Shown in pieces: positions 15,636 to 22,477 of a stretch of DNA of 22,477 nucleotides. The stretch lies in the NCBI GenBank assembly GCA_002477825.1, contig DLKT01000031.1:1-22477 (forward strand), written 5' to 3'. The notes beneath the pieces are model-generated. The model made no database searches and had not been told where the DNA came from. It saw only the letters and a program-made list of their open reading frames with translations. The DNA comes from Caryophanales bacterium UBA7581 (GTDB lineage: Bacteria; Bacillota_I; Bacilli_A; RFN20; CAG-826). How positions within the stretch are numbered: position 1 is the stretch's first letter; each line of letters starts with the position of its first letter. A program made the position numbers and the translations under genes.

Positions 15636-16541
15636 ATGAAAGAAAAAATACTATATACGATCATTAACATGCTTTTAGCGCTATCGTTTGGCCTTATTGC
15701 CTTAGTTGCAGGCGAAGCGGTAGGAATTTTAATGGGACTTATATCATTTATTACGATTCTATATGGCGTTTATGCTTTTTTTGAATATGGTGCTGGAGCC
15801 GGTGTTATTATTGTTCTTATCGGCGTTGGTTTAAATGGCTTGTCAACAGAACAAACACAAAAGATTGCGTACATTGTAGCAGGGGTGGTTATCGTTTTAT
15901 TTGCAATTTATTGTTTTGCCGCTTTTGGATTACATCGTACAACATTTTCAAGAATTTTAGGCGTTTTATATCCCATTGCTATGATATTGGGTGCTTATGG
16001 ATTAGTATGGAAGCCAAGTTTTGAAAATTTCTTAACTTTGGCAAGTGGATTGTGGATTGTTGCGACGATCATTGACGTTATTTATTGGAATGGCTCTCCT
16101 AAAAGCGGAAAGAGAACCTCACCATCATCTCAAAGAAGAAGTACGGCCTCAAGTAATTATAGTTCTTCTACCTCATCTTCATCTTCGTCCGTTCGCTATA
16201 GCACACAAGGAGATGTAGACCGCGCCATGCGGAAAGTAGCTTCAAGATTTTCGGGAGGAGAAACCTGTTCTACTGGCATGAGAACGATGTCGTTAGATGT
16301 CAAAGTTGAGGTAAGTGTTTGGTCACCTAAAGTTAAATTTACAGTGCATATTAGTGTACATAATGCTAAGAATTTCTATTCACAAGCAGAAGCGGATAGT
16401 GCCCAAGATGCCTTAGTGAGAAAGTTTGATGAAATTTCTTCTCGTATTATGGAAGCGGCTGAAGATGCTTTCTCGAATTTATATACACGTGAAGATTATT
16501 CAGTGGATATTGTAGCGGGAAACGTTAATATTTACGATTAA
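15636..16541 (+). CDS. Multi-pass membrane protein with Ser-rich linker, unknown function
   Basis: I do not recognise this 301-residue protein. The N-terminal half (about 1-150) is hydrophobic, with about five or six predicted membrane segments. A linker at about 150-188 is rich in Ser, Thr and Lys, with a long Ser run. The soluble C-terminal domain (about 190-301) mixes beta strands (LDVKVEVSVW, VKFTVHISVHN) with a helix (DALVRKFDEISSRIMEAAEDAF) and ends DIVAGNVNIYD. Start: ATG 15636 has GGAGG 7 bases upstream; a frame extending to TTG 15597 would run through the hairpin and is unlikely. It may be expressed by read-through from rubrerythrin, as no separate promoter is obvious. A tRNA pair follows. 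Confidence 0.75.
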   Translation: MKEKILYTIINMLLALSFGLIALVAGEAVGILMGLISFITILYGVYAFFEYGAGAGVIIVLIGVGLNGLSTEQTQKIAYIVAGVVIVLFAIYCFAAFGLHRTTFSRILGVLYPIAMILGAYGLVWKPSFENFLTLASGLWIVATIIDVIYWNGSPKSGKRTSPSSQRRSTASSNYSSSTSSSSSSVRYSTQGDVDRAMRKVASRFSGGETCSTGMRTMSLDVKVEVSVWSPKVKFTVHISVHNAKNFYSQAEADSAQDALVRKFDEISSRIMEAAEDAFSNLYTREDYSVDIVAGNVNIYD

Positions 16542-16608
16542 TAAAATAGTATTTTACATGAGTAGAGCGACTAGAAAAAATTGATGAACAAAAAACTTAA
16601 AAAATCTA

Positions 16609-16637
16609 TTGCATTTTTATGGTAAATCATGGATAAT
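16609..16637 (+). promoter_or_regulatory. Predicted promoter of tRNA-Asp/tRNA-Phe
   Basis: TTGCAT at 16609-16614 and GATAAT at 16632-16637 with a 17-base spacer, about 22 bases before tRNA-Asp. Confidence 0.6.
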
Positions 16638-16659
16638 ATATGAGCGCACTACTCATCAT

Positions 16660-16735
16660 GGATCTGTGGTGTAGCGGTTAACATGTCTCCCTGTCACGGA
16701 GAAGACCGCGGGTTCGATTCCCGTCAGATCCGCCA
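16660..16735 (+). tRNA. tRNA-Asp (GTC)
   Basis: Acceptor GGATCTG with CAGATCC, discriminator G, CCA encoded. Anticodon GTC at 16693-16695. Confidence 0.96.
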
Positions 16736-16740
16736 GTTGT

Positions 16741-16816
16741 GGTCCGGTAGCTCAGTTGGTAGAGCAATGGACTGAAAATCCATGTGTCGCCGGTTCAATC
16801 CCGGCTTGGACCACCA
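16741..16816 (+). tRNA. tRNA-Phe (GAA)
   Basis: Acceptor GGTCCGG with TTGGACC (two G-U pairs at the inner end), discriminator A, CCA encoded. Anticodon GAA at 16774-16776. Confidence 0.96.
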
Positions 16817-16828
16817 TGATTGTTTAAG

Positions 16829-16855
16829 AACGTCTCTAAAGAGGCGTTTTCTTTT
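16829..16855 (+). terminator. Intrinsic terminator after tRNA-Phe
   Basis: Eight-bp stem (16829-16836 with 16841-16848, one G-U pair), loop TAAA, then a T-rich tail. Confidence 0.88.
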
Positions 16856-16885
16856 ATATATAAATAAAAGGAAAAAGAGCAAAAG

Positions 16886-16913
16886 AAAAAGGGAATTATT
16901 TGATTCCCTTTTT
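16886..16913 (-). terminator. Terminator of the XRE regulator, overlapping its stop codon
   Basis: An 11-bp inverted repeat (16886-16896 with 16903-16913) whose A/T flanks give a T-rich tail on the minus strand. The last codons and the stop of the regulator lie in the hairpin. It could act in both directions. Confidence 0.75.
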
Positions 16914-17117
16914 ATCGTTTGTCATCTCTACAATATATTCCATCGATACTGAATAAAGCTCAGAAAGCTTCATTAAATGTTCTACTGGAATATTTCTATA
17001 ACCTCGTTCATATCCTTCATAAGCAGTACGACTGCATTTTAAATGCTCAGCTACGTCTTTTTGTGTGAGGTCATGGTCTTCGCGAAGATTACGTAATCTC
17101 TTGTATAAGTTGGGCAT
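16896..17117 (-). CDS. Small XRE-family (Cro/CI-type) transcriptional regulator
   Basis: A 73-residue protein that is almost entirely one helix-turn-helix domain of the Cro/CI (HTH_3) type: RLRNLREDHDLTQKDVAEHL (about 7-26), recognition helix around CSRTAYEGYERG (28-39), then the IPVEHLMKLSELYSVSMEYI closing helices. There is no sensor domain, as is common for small DNA-binding regulators. GGGAGTG is 7 bases before its ATG. It is divergent from the SPFH gene across a 172-base gap that contains operator-like repeats, so control of that gene and of itself is the simplest inference. An alternative is control of distant targets. Confidence 0.85.
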   Translation of the reverse strand: MPNLYKRLRNLREDHDLTQKDVAEHLKCSRTAYEGYERGYRNIPVEHLMKLSELYSVSMEYIVEMTNDKKGIK

Positions 17118-17171
17118 ACAATCACACTCCCTATTTGTATATTACCATTTTTTTCCCTTGCTTATAAAAAA

Positions 17172-17188
17172 AGACGCACATTGTGTCT
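17172..17188. promoter_or_regulatory. Imperfect dyad in the XRE-SPFH intergenic region
   Basis: AGACGCA and TGTGTCT flank a 3-base centre and pair except for one G-T position. On the minus strand the second arm is followed by seven T, so it could be an operator dyad or a weak attenuator for the XRE transcript. Confidence 0.35.
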
Positions 17189-17231
17189 ACTTATTCGACA
17201 AAAATTTTGAATTTGTTGAAAATTAAATGTC

Positions 17232-17260
17232 TTGTTTTTTTGATATCATAATGATATCAT
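17232..17260 (+). promoter_or_regulatory. Predicted promoter of the SPFH gene
   Basis: TTGTTT at 17232-17237 and TATCAT at 17255-17260 with a 17-base spacer. The -10 and the spacer coincide with the tandem repeat at 17241-17260. Confidence 0.45.
17241..17260. promoter_or_regulatory. Tandem operator-like repeat TGATATCAT x2
   Basis: Two exact copies of the 9-mer TGATATCAT (17241-17249 and 17252-17260) are separated by AA, giving an 11-base period, about one helical turn. The core TGATATCA of each copy is itself palindromic. The position over the spacer and -10 of the SPFH promoter suits repressor binding, most simply by the divergent XRE protein. Binding is inferred. Confidence 0.55.
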
Positions 17261-17289
17261 ATAAGATATAGAAAAAGGAGAATGAAAAA

Positions 17290-18300
17290 ATGGAAGAAAA
17301 AATTTATACAACGAAAAAAAGAGGGATGCTTGTTCTTTTGATCACCATCGCACTTTATATTATAGCAATTGCAGCATGTGCATACTTTGGAACAAAAGAG
17401 CAAATGATTCCAACGATTATTGCTATTGTTTATATGTGTATTGGTTGGTTCCCGCTTTTGGGATTAAGAATTTTAAAACCACAAGAAGCTTTAGTTTTAA
17501 CATTATTTGGTAAATATGTGGGAACGATTAAAGGCGATGGTTTCTACTTTGTGAATCCGTTTTGCTCTAGTTTTAACCCCGCTGCCAAAACCAAATTAAA
17601 TCAAAGTGGTGATGTCAATACCATTGGAACCGCTACGTTACCAGGAAATAATGGAGGCACGATTTCTTTTGATTTTTCTAGTAGTGATAAGCGTTTATCT
17701 TTAAAGATTATGACGTTAAATAATAGCCGTCAAAAGATTAATGATTGTTTAGGTAATCCAGTAGAAATTGGCATTGCTGTAACTTGGAGAATTGTAGATA
17801 CAGCCAAAGCAGTATTTAATGTCGATAACTATAAAGAATACTTATCCTTACAATGCGATAGTGCATTACGTAATGTTGTACGTATTTATCCATATGATGT
17901 TGCGCCTAATGTCGATACAACGGGTGATGGCTTAGCGGATGAAGGTAGCTTAAGAGGTTCAAGCGATGTCGTTGCTTTACGAATTCGTAATGAAATTCAA
18001 GAACGTGTAAAAGAAGCCGGCATTGAAATTATTGAAGCAAGAATTACATACTTAGCTTACGCTACTGAAATCGCAGCGGTAATGTTACAAAGACAACAAG
18101 CTTCGGCCATCATTGATGCAAGAAAAATGATCGTTGATGGGGCCGTTGGTATGGTAGAAATGGCTTTAGACCGATTAAGTGAAAATAACGTTGTAACTTT
18201 AGATGAAGAAAGAAAAGCCCAAATGGTATCCAACTTACTTGTCGTTTTATGCGGAAATAAAGATGCACAACCCATCGTAAATTCAGGAACCATTTATTAA
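17290..18300 (+). CDS. SPFH/Band 7 domain membrane protein
   Basis: A 336-residue stomatin/prohibitin/flotillin-type protein. Two hydrophobic segments (about 12-33 and 38-58) anchor it. An SPFH domain follows from about 60, opening with LKPQEALVLTLFGKYVGTIKGDGFYFVNPF, the typical start of the family. The domain includes an insert rich in Gly/Asn/Asp (about 200-222, PNVDTTGDGLADEG) and ends in the helix RNEIQERVKEAGIEIIEARITYLAYA followed by an Ala/Gln-rich helix (MLQRQQASAIIDARK). SPFH proteins oligomerise on membranes and scaffold or regulate proteases and other membrane proteins; the partner here is unknown. AAAGGAG lies about 9 bases before the ATG. The small gene downstream begins 2 bases after the stop. 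Confidence 0.88.
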   Translation: MEEKIYTTKKRGMLVLLITIALYIIAIAACAYFGTKEQMIPTIIAIVYMCIGWFPLLGLRILKPQEALVLTLFGKYVGTIKGDGFYFVNPFCSSFNPAAKTKLNQSGDVNTIGTATLPGNNGGTISFDFSSSDKRLSLKIMTLNNSRQKINDCLGNPVEIGIAVTWRIVDTAKAVFNVDNYKEYLSLQCDSALRNVVRIYPYDVAPNVDTTGDGLADEGSLRGSSDVVALRIRNEIQERVKEAGIEIIEARITYLAYATEIAAVMLQRQQASAIIDARKMIVDGAVGMVEMALDRLSENNVVTLDEERKAQMVSNLLVVLCGNKDAQPIVNSGTIY

Positions 18301-18302
18301 TT

Positions 18303-18491
18303 ATGAATGAAGAGAAAAAACAAATCCCTCTTCGTCTTTCTAATCAACTTTATGCCGAAATAATGAAATGGGCAGAAGATGATTTCCGCTCAATTAACGG
18401 ACAAATTGAATACCTTCTAACTGAATGCGTGAAAAAAAGAAAGAAAAGAATGCATTTAGAAAATGAAACCTCAACTTTAAAAAAAGAATAA
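18303..18491 (+). CDS. Ribbon-helix-helix (Arc-like) small protein
   Basis: A 62-residue basic protein. IPLRLSNQLYAEIMKWAEDDFRSINGQIEYLLTECVKKRKK fits the ribbon-helix-helix layout: a short strand (about 7-12), helix A (about 14-26), a turn with SING, and helix B (about 32-45), followed by a Lys/Arg tail. Such proteins bind DNA as dimers, usually as repressors or antitoxins. No toxin gene lies next to it. Start ATG is 2 bases after the SPFH stop, and the nearest AGGA is about 13 bases upstream, so translation probably depends on coupling with the SPFH gene. Pairing of SPFH genes with an Arc-like reading frame is, as I recall, recurrent in Bacillota; that is from memory and not shown here. Confidence 0.7.
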   Translation: MNEEKKQIPLRLSNQLYAEIMKWAEDDFRSINGQIEYLLTECVKKRKKRMHLENETSTLKKE

Positions 18492-18497
18492 AATGAG

Positions 18498-18537
18498 AAA
18501 AGCTATGAAAAAAATGATCATGGCTTTTTCCTTTTTT
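18498..18537 (+). terminator. Intrinsic terminator of the SPFH operon
   Basis: An 11-bp stem (18498-18508 with 18518-18528, one G-U pair), 9-base A-rich loop and a long T-rich tail, 6 bases after the stop of the ribbon-helix-helix gene. Confidence 0.88.
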
Positions 18538-18610
18538 TAAAGAGAAAAAAATTTTTTTATATCAAAATAAATTACTTTAAAAATAATATTGCTAAAATCG
18601 TGAAATGCTT

Positions 18611-18639
18611 TTGTATTGTTCTACAAATTTTGATAAAAT
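18611..18639 (+). promoter_or_regulatory. Predicted promoter of galM
   Basis: TTGTAT at 18611-18616 and TAAAAT at 18634-18639 with a 17-base spacer. Confidence 0.5.
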
Positions 18640-18657
18640 TAAAGCAGGTGATGAATT

Positions 18658-19635
18658 ATGAAGATTTTAATCGAAAAAACAAAACTCAATAATGAAGAAA
18701 TTACATGGATTACATGTACAAACCGCTTAGGAATGCGCTTAACCTTATGTTCGTTTGGCGGTTCTATTTACGAATGGTTCTATGAAAAACCAATGACACT
18801 TTCGCCATTAGATCGTAATACCTTTTTAACAACGACTCGCTATTATGGTAAAACCGTAGGCCGTGTTTGTGGTCGTTTAAAAAATGCTGAATATGAACTA
18901 GATGGAAAGATTTATAAAGTTGGGGTTAATGAAAACGCCAACTGTTTACATGGTGGTAAAGAAGGTTTTGCCTTTAAAAATTTCCAATACGAAGTAAAAG
19001 AGGAAGAAGATAAAGCCATCATTACCTTTACTTACTACTCAAAAGATGGAGAAGGCGGCTTTAACGGAAATATGAAAATCACTGCCACCTATACCATTTT
19101 AGATAATCAATTAGAATTTACTTCTATTTATGCGGTAACTTGTGATCAAGATACTTTAGTGAATATTACTAGCCATCCTTATTTCATGATGGATGGTGGA
19201 GAAGCAAGAATGGCAGACCATTTTGTAACCATTCCTTCTTCTATTTATTTACCCATTGATCATGAAAAGATTATTCTTGGCGCAGAAAAAGTTACACCAT
19301 ATTTTGATTTTAGACAAAAACGTACCCTTGGACAAAATGGAAAAATTCCATTTGAATATGACCATGACTGGGTGTTAGAAAAAGATTACATAGGTCCTGC
19401 TTTCACGCTTTCGAATCCGGAGCAAACAAGAACCATGTATATTTATTCCAATGCACCAATGGTTCACTTATATGATGAAAATGAAGCAGAGGATATTCCT
19501 TTAACCACCGGAAAACAAAATGTTCCTTATACTTCTTTAGCGGTAGAATTTAAAAAGAATCCTTTGGAATCCATGCGCATTAAAGCATTTGAAACCCAAA
19601 CGATGTGGATTCGTTACGTCTTAGAAGTTAAATAA
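18658..19635 (+). CDS. galM: Aldose 1-epimerase (galactose mutarotase)
   Basis: A 325-residue cytosolic enzyme that interconverts the beta and alpha anomers of galactose or glucose, supplying alpha-galactose to galactokinase. Conserved points are GRVCGRLKNAEY (about 72-83), the substrate histidine H98 in NCLHGG, the general acid H173 in TSHPYF, and the catalytic base E297 in AVEFKKNP. Length is close to other GalM proteins (about 340). AGGTGA lies 6 bases before the ATG. It stands upstream of galT-galE-galK in the same orientation, so the full Leloir set is together, but a terminator and a new promoter separate it from galT. Epimerases for other sugars share these residues; the neighbours support galactose. 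Confidence 0.92.
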   Translation: MKILIEKTKLNNEEITWITCTNRLGMRLTLCSFGGSIYEWFYEKPMTLSPLDRNTFLTTTRYYGKTVGRVCGRLKNAEYELDGKIYKVGVNENANCLHGGKEGFAFKNFQYEVKEEEDKAIITFTYYSKDGEGGFNGNMKITATYTILDNQLEFTSIYAVTCDQDTLVNITSHPYFMMDGGEARMADHFVTIPSSIYLPIDHEKIILGAEKVTPYFDFRQKRTLGQNGKIPFEYDHDWVLEKDYIGPAFTLSNPEQTRTMYIYSNAPMVHLYDENEAEDIPLTTGKQNVPYTSLAVEFKKNPLESMRIKAFETQTMWIRYVLEVK

Positions 19636-19636
19636 C

Positions 19637-19697
19637 GCTCATATCAATTTTGATAAGGGCTTATATAGAAAAAGCCCAGATATGTAAGGGCTTTTTT
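19637..19697 (+). terminator. Terminator with competing upstream hairpins between galM and galT
   Basis: The terminator pairs 19669-19677 with 19688-19696 (9 bp, 10-base loop) and ends in T. The 5' arm AAGCCC can instead pair with GGGCTT at 19657-19662, and that arm can in turn pair in a further hairpin at 19637-19660 (4+5 bp with one mismatch). The 9-mer TAAGGGCTT occurs twice, at 19654-19662 and 19685-19693. Confidence 0.75.
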
Positions 19698-19708
19698 CAT
19701 AAAGTTTA

Positions 19709-19737
19709 TTACTTTTCTAAAAAAATTCAGTTATAAT
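19709..19737 (+). promoter_or_regulatory. Predicted promoter of galTEK
   Basis: A consensus TATAAT at 19732-19737 lies 17 bases after TTACTT (19709-19714). The start would be near 19744, directly at the GGAGG ribosome binding site, giving a very short leader. Confidence 0.55.
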
Positions 19738-19757
19738 AGTTATGGAGGATTTCAAAT

Positions 19758-21281
19758 ATGGAACTGCATCATATCATTCAAAAGCTTCTTTACTACGCAA
19801 AAGTAAAGTTGGGCTTACAAGAATTTGATTCCATTTATGTACAGAATCAATTATTAGACCTCTTTCATCTTACGAGTATGGAAAACACTTCAATTGAAGA
19901 AAAAGAAATCGAGAATCTTCAAGTTCCGGATGTGTTATTAGAGGAACTAAGAACTTATTTAAAAGAGAATACCACGTATAACGATAAAGAAATTGAGCGT
20001 TTACTCGTAAAAGTAATGGGAATGATTACTCCTATGCCCAATGACGTAATTTCTCACTTTACTACTTTAGAAAAAGAAAATCCTCAAACCGCATTAGACT
20101 ATTTGTATCAGCTAGAGATTTATAACAACTATATTCAAAAAACCGCAGTGGATCGCAATCTTTATTGGAAAGCGGAATTTCCTACCAATTATTTAGAAAT
20201 TACTGTTAACCTTTCTAAACCAGAAAAAAAGAACTCAGATATTGCTAAATTAGTAGGAAAAAAGGATGTCTCTTATCCAAAATGCTTATTATGTTTAGAA
20301 AATTTAGGCTATGCAGGTAGAGATGATCATCCTGCTCGACAAAACATTCGTGTGATTCCTGTTTCACTAAATAATGAACGCTGGTTCTTGCAATATTCAC
20401 CTTACGTTTATTATTATGAACACTGCATCGTTATTTGCGGACATCATGAACCTATGCAAATGGGAAGAAGAATCTACGCGAATTTATTAGCGTTTGTCGA
20501 TCGTTTCCCTTGCTTCTTTGTGGGCTCTAATTCTGAACTTCCTATCGTAGGCGGTTCTATTTTGAATCATGAACACTTCCAAGGCGGAAGTCACCTCATG
20601 CCGATGATGTTCTCACATCCAATTATTGAACTTGAAAATAAAAAGTATAAACATACAAAGATTGAATATTTAGACTGGTATGCGTCAACGCTTCGATTAA
20701 CTTCAAAAAATAGAGAAGAATTATTAGATGCTGCGGAACACATTTTAGCCGTTTGGAGAGATTATCAAGATGAAGAAATTGATATTATTCCTCATTCTAA
20801 TGGCGCGCAACACAATACCACAACCCCAATTGCTCGTAAAATAGATGACAATTATGTTTTATACCTCATTTTAAGAAATAATCGTACGAATGAAACTTAT
20901 CCCGATGGTATTTTCCATGCCCATCCTGAATACCATAACATTAAAAGTGAAGGAATTGGCTTAATTGAAGCTATGGGTATGTTTATTTTACCAGCTAGAT
21001 TAGAAAGACAAACCAAAGAATTAGCGGTTCTTTTAAATGATACATCTATCGATGTAGATGAATATTTTAAAGAACATGAAGACTTAAAGATTCATCGTGA
21101 TTTTATTATAAGATTACGTAAGCAACTAGACCATACATTAGCGATGGAAGAAGCGATTCAATATATTCGTAATGAAATCTCTAATGTATGTATGCACATT
21201 TTAGGCAATGTTGCAGTATTTAAACAAGATAAAAAAGGCAATGAACATTTCATGTCCTTTGCTAAAAAATTAGATTTATAA
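19758..21281 (+). CDS. galT: UDP-glucose--hexose-1-phosphate uridylyltransferase, class II
   Basis: A 507-residue cytosolic enzyme that exchanges UMP between UDP-glucose and galactose-1-phosphate, the second Leloir step after the kinase. Its size and sequence fit the Bacillota class II GalT (about 490-510 residues), not the shorter class I enzymes. The active site is NHEHFQGGSH with H271-E272-H273 and Q275; by family analogy H273 carries the UMP. GGAGG is 9 bases before the ATG. It leads an operon with galE (19 bases downstream) and galK. Confidence 0.95.
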   Translation: MELHHIIQKLLYYAKVKLGLQEFDSIYVQNQLLDLFHLTSMENTSIEEKEIENLQVPDVLLEELRTYLKENTTYNDKEIERLLVKVMGMITPMPNDVISHFTTLEKENPQTALDYLYQLEIYNNYIQKTAVDRNLYWKAEFPTNYLEITVNLSKPEKKNSDIAKLVGKKDVSYPKCLLCLENLGYAGRDDHPARQNIRVIPVSLNNERWFLQYSPYVYYYEHCIVICGHHEPMQMGRRIYANLLAFVDRFPCFFVGSNSELPIVGGSILNHEHFQGGSHLMPMMFSHPIIELENKKYKHTKIEYLDWYASTLRLTSKNREELLDAAEHILAVWRDYQDEEIDIIPHSNGAQHNTTTPIARKIDDNYVLYLILRNNRTNETYPDGIFHAHPEYHNIKSEGIGLIEAMGMFILPARLERQTKELAVLLNDTSIDVDEYFKEHEDLKIHRDFIIRLRKQLDHTLAMEEAIQYIRNEISNVCMHILGNVAVFKQDKKGNEHFMSFAKKLDL

Positions 21282-21300
21282 GAAAGGGAGACGAATCAAA

Positions 21301-22323
21301 ATGAAAAGAATTTTAGTTACTGGTGGAGCAGGTTATATCGGAAGTCACACCGTCGTAGAACTTCTTAATGCTGGCTATGAACCAATTATTGTGGATGATT
21401 TAAGCAATTCCAAAGAAGAAGTTATCAACCGAATTGAGATGATTACCGGAAAGCGCCCCATCTTCTATCGCGTTTCATTACTCGATAAAGTCGCCTTTGA
21501 AGAAATATTTAAAAAAGAGAAGATTGATGCGGTCATTCACTTTGCAGGCTTTAAAGCGGTTGGTGAAAGCGTACTTCTTCCTTTAAAGTATTATGATAAC
21601 AACTTAAATTCGACATTAAATCTTTTAGAAATGATGTTGAAATATCATGTCAATCATTTCGTATTCTCATCTTCTGCCACGGTTTACGGAAGTCCAAAAC
21701 GTATTCCAATTGATGAGGATTGCCCAGTCGGTGGCGTCACCAATCCTTATGGTAGAACCAAATTAATGATTGAAGAAATTTTACAAGATGTACAAAAAGT
21801 TCATCCTGAACTCAATGTAACCCTTCTTCGTTACTTTAACCCAATTGGTGCTCATCCAACGGGATTAATGGGGGAAGATCCTAATGGAATTCCTAATAAT
21901 TTAATGCCATATATTACGCAAGTGGCGATTGGAAAATTAAAAGAATTAAAAGTATTTGGTAATGACTATAAAACCGCTGATGGAACGGGTGTTAGAGATT
22001 ACATCCATGTTGTCGATTTAGCCAAAGGTCATATTGCCGCTTTAAAGAAAATGGAAGAAAATCCAGGATTACTCATTTATAACTTAGGAACCGGAAAAGG
22101 TGTCAGCGTTTTAGAAATGGTACATGACTTTGAAAAAGCGAATGATATCCATATTCCTTATCAAATCGTCGCCCGTCGTCCTGGTGATATTGATGCATGC
22201 TACGCTGATTGTTCAAAAGCCAATAAAGAACTTCATTGGCATGCAGAATTAACCGTTTTAGATGCATGTAGAGACTCTTGGAATTGGCAAAAAAAGAATC
22301 CGAAAGGTTATGGTGATGAATAA
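21301..22323 (+). CDS. galE: UDP-glucose 4-epimerase
   Basis: A 340-residue short-chain dehydrogenase/reductase of the extended type that interconverts UDP-galactose and UDP-glucose, regenerating the acceptor for GalT and supplying UDP-galactose for surface glycans. The NAD-binding loop GGAGYIGSH starts at residue 8. The catalytic triad residues are in FSSSATVYG (S123-S125 region) and Y150-x-x-x-K154 in NPYGRTK. RYFNPIGAHPTGLMGEDPNGIPNNLMP and VRDYIHVVDLAKGH (written here as landmarks in two parts) are standard for GalE. AAAGGGAG lies about 10 bases before the ATG. Its stop codon overlaps the start of galK. Confidence 0.96.
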   Translation: MKRILVTGGAGYIGSHTVVELLNAGYEPIIVDDLSNSKEEVINRIEMITGKRPIFYRVSLLDKVAFEEIFKKEKIDAVIHFAGFKAVGESVLLPLKYYDNNLNSTLNLLEMMLKYHVNHFVFSSSATVYGSPKRIPIDEDCPVGGVTNPYGRTKLMIEEILQDVQKVHPELNVTLLRYFNPIGAHPTGLMGEDPNGIPNNLMPYITQVAIGKLKELKVFGNDYKTADGTGVRDYIHVVDLAKGHIAALKKMEENPGLLIYNLGTGKGVSVLEMVHDFEKANDIHIPYQIVARRPGDIDACYADCSKANKELHWHAELTVLDACRDSWNWQKKNPKGYGDE

Positions 22324-22477
22324 TGAGCATGGTAGAAGAATTATATGGTGGTAACCTTGAGGGTTATGCCAAAAGAAAAGACAAACTTTTAAAAGCTTTC
22401 CGCTATCACTTTAATGAAGATGCAGATAGTATCTTTTCGAGTTGTGGAAGAGTAGAACTTTTAGGTAATCATACCGA
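22323..22477 (+). CDS. galK: Galactokinase, N-terminal part only (runs off the window)
   Basis: The ATG at 22323-22325 overlaps the galE stop by one base (TAATG), so the two are translationally coupled. The 51 visible codons begin MSMVEELYGGN and reach CGRVELLGNHTD, the GHMP-kinase sugar-binding motif of galactokinases (GRxxLxGxHTD), in which the final Asp/His contact galactose. It phosphorylates alpha-galactose at C1, the first Leloir step. The 3' end is outside the window. Other GHMP sugar kinases have a similar N-terminus, but the gal neighbours make galK the best reading. Confidence 0.88.
   Translation, partial: MSMVEELYGGNLEGYAKRKDKLLKAFRYHFNEDADSIFSSCGRVELLGNHT

Noticed and set aside
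18303..18491. Antitoxin of a toxin-antitoxin pair
   Set aside because: The fold would allow it, but the only partner gene encodes an SPFH membrane protein and the next gene is galM behind a terminator.
22103..22330. 75-codon minus-strand frame over the galE end
   Set aside because: Antisense to conserved galE sequence and to the galE-galK junction.

Overview
The window is low-GC DNA with dense short operons, strong AGGAGG-type ribosome binding sites and T-tract intrinsic terminators. CCA is encoded in the tRNA genes. TGA is read as a normal stop (genes ending at 2796 and 6383), so this is the standard bacterial code and not that of Mycoplasma/Spiroplasma. Lipobox lipoproteins, a fused ABC/FtsX exporter, a cell-wall amidase and a class II GalT point to a Bacillota lineage of the Erysipelotrichia/RF39/Acholeplasma-like neighbourhood, probably a fermentative, gut-type anaerobe (rubrerythrin, Leloir pathway). 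The placement is inference; no marker gene fixes the species.

Layout. 1-3500: a leader, a MacB-like ABC exporter and a HAD phosphatase in one operon. 3549-5587: an MTA/SAH-deaminase-type amidohydrolase and a small collagen-like/jelly-roll surface protein. 5667-7372: a secreted Amidase_3 enzyme convergent with a lipoprotein carrying two thioredoxin-like domains; they share one palindromic terminator. 7722-12777: a tightly coupled potABCD polyamine importer whose ATPase, second permease and binding protein are all enlarged. 12974-16816: nine tRNA genes in the old Firmicutes order after a leading tRNA-Cys (Arg-Pro / Ala-Met-Ile2-Ser-fMet / Asp-Phe). They are split into blocks by uridine phosphorylase, rubrerythrin and an unknown membrane protein. 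16896-18537: an XRE repressor divergent from an SPFH membrane protein and a ribbon-helix-helix protein. 18658-22477: galM, then galT-galE-galK (galK runs off the end).

The genes describe nutrient uptake and salvage (polyamines, uridine, galactose, methylthioadenosine/adenosylhomocysteine), envelope work and oxidative protection. No phage, insertion sequence, CRISPR array or defence island is visible. The points most worth following are the split tRNA operon, the modified polyamine transporter, an RNA hairpin that combines terminator and ribosome-binding-site occlusion before 15636, the mutually exclusive hairpins between galM and galT, and the tandem operator-like repeat in front of the SPFH gene.
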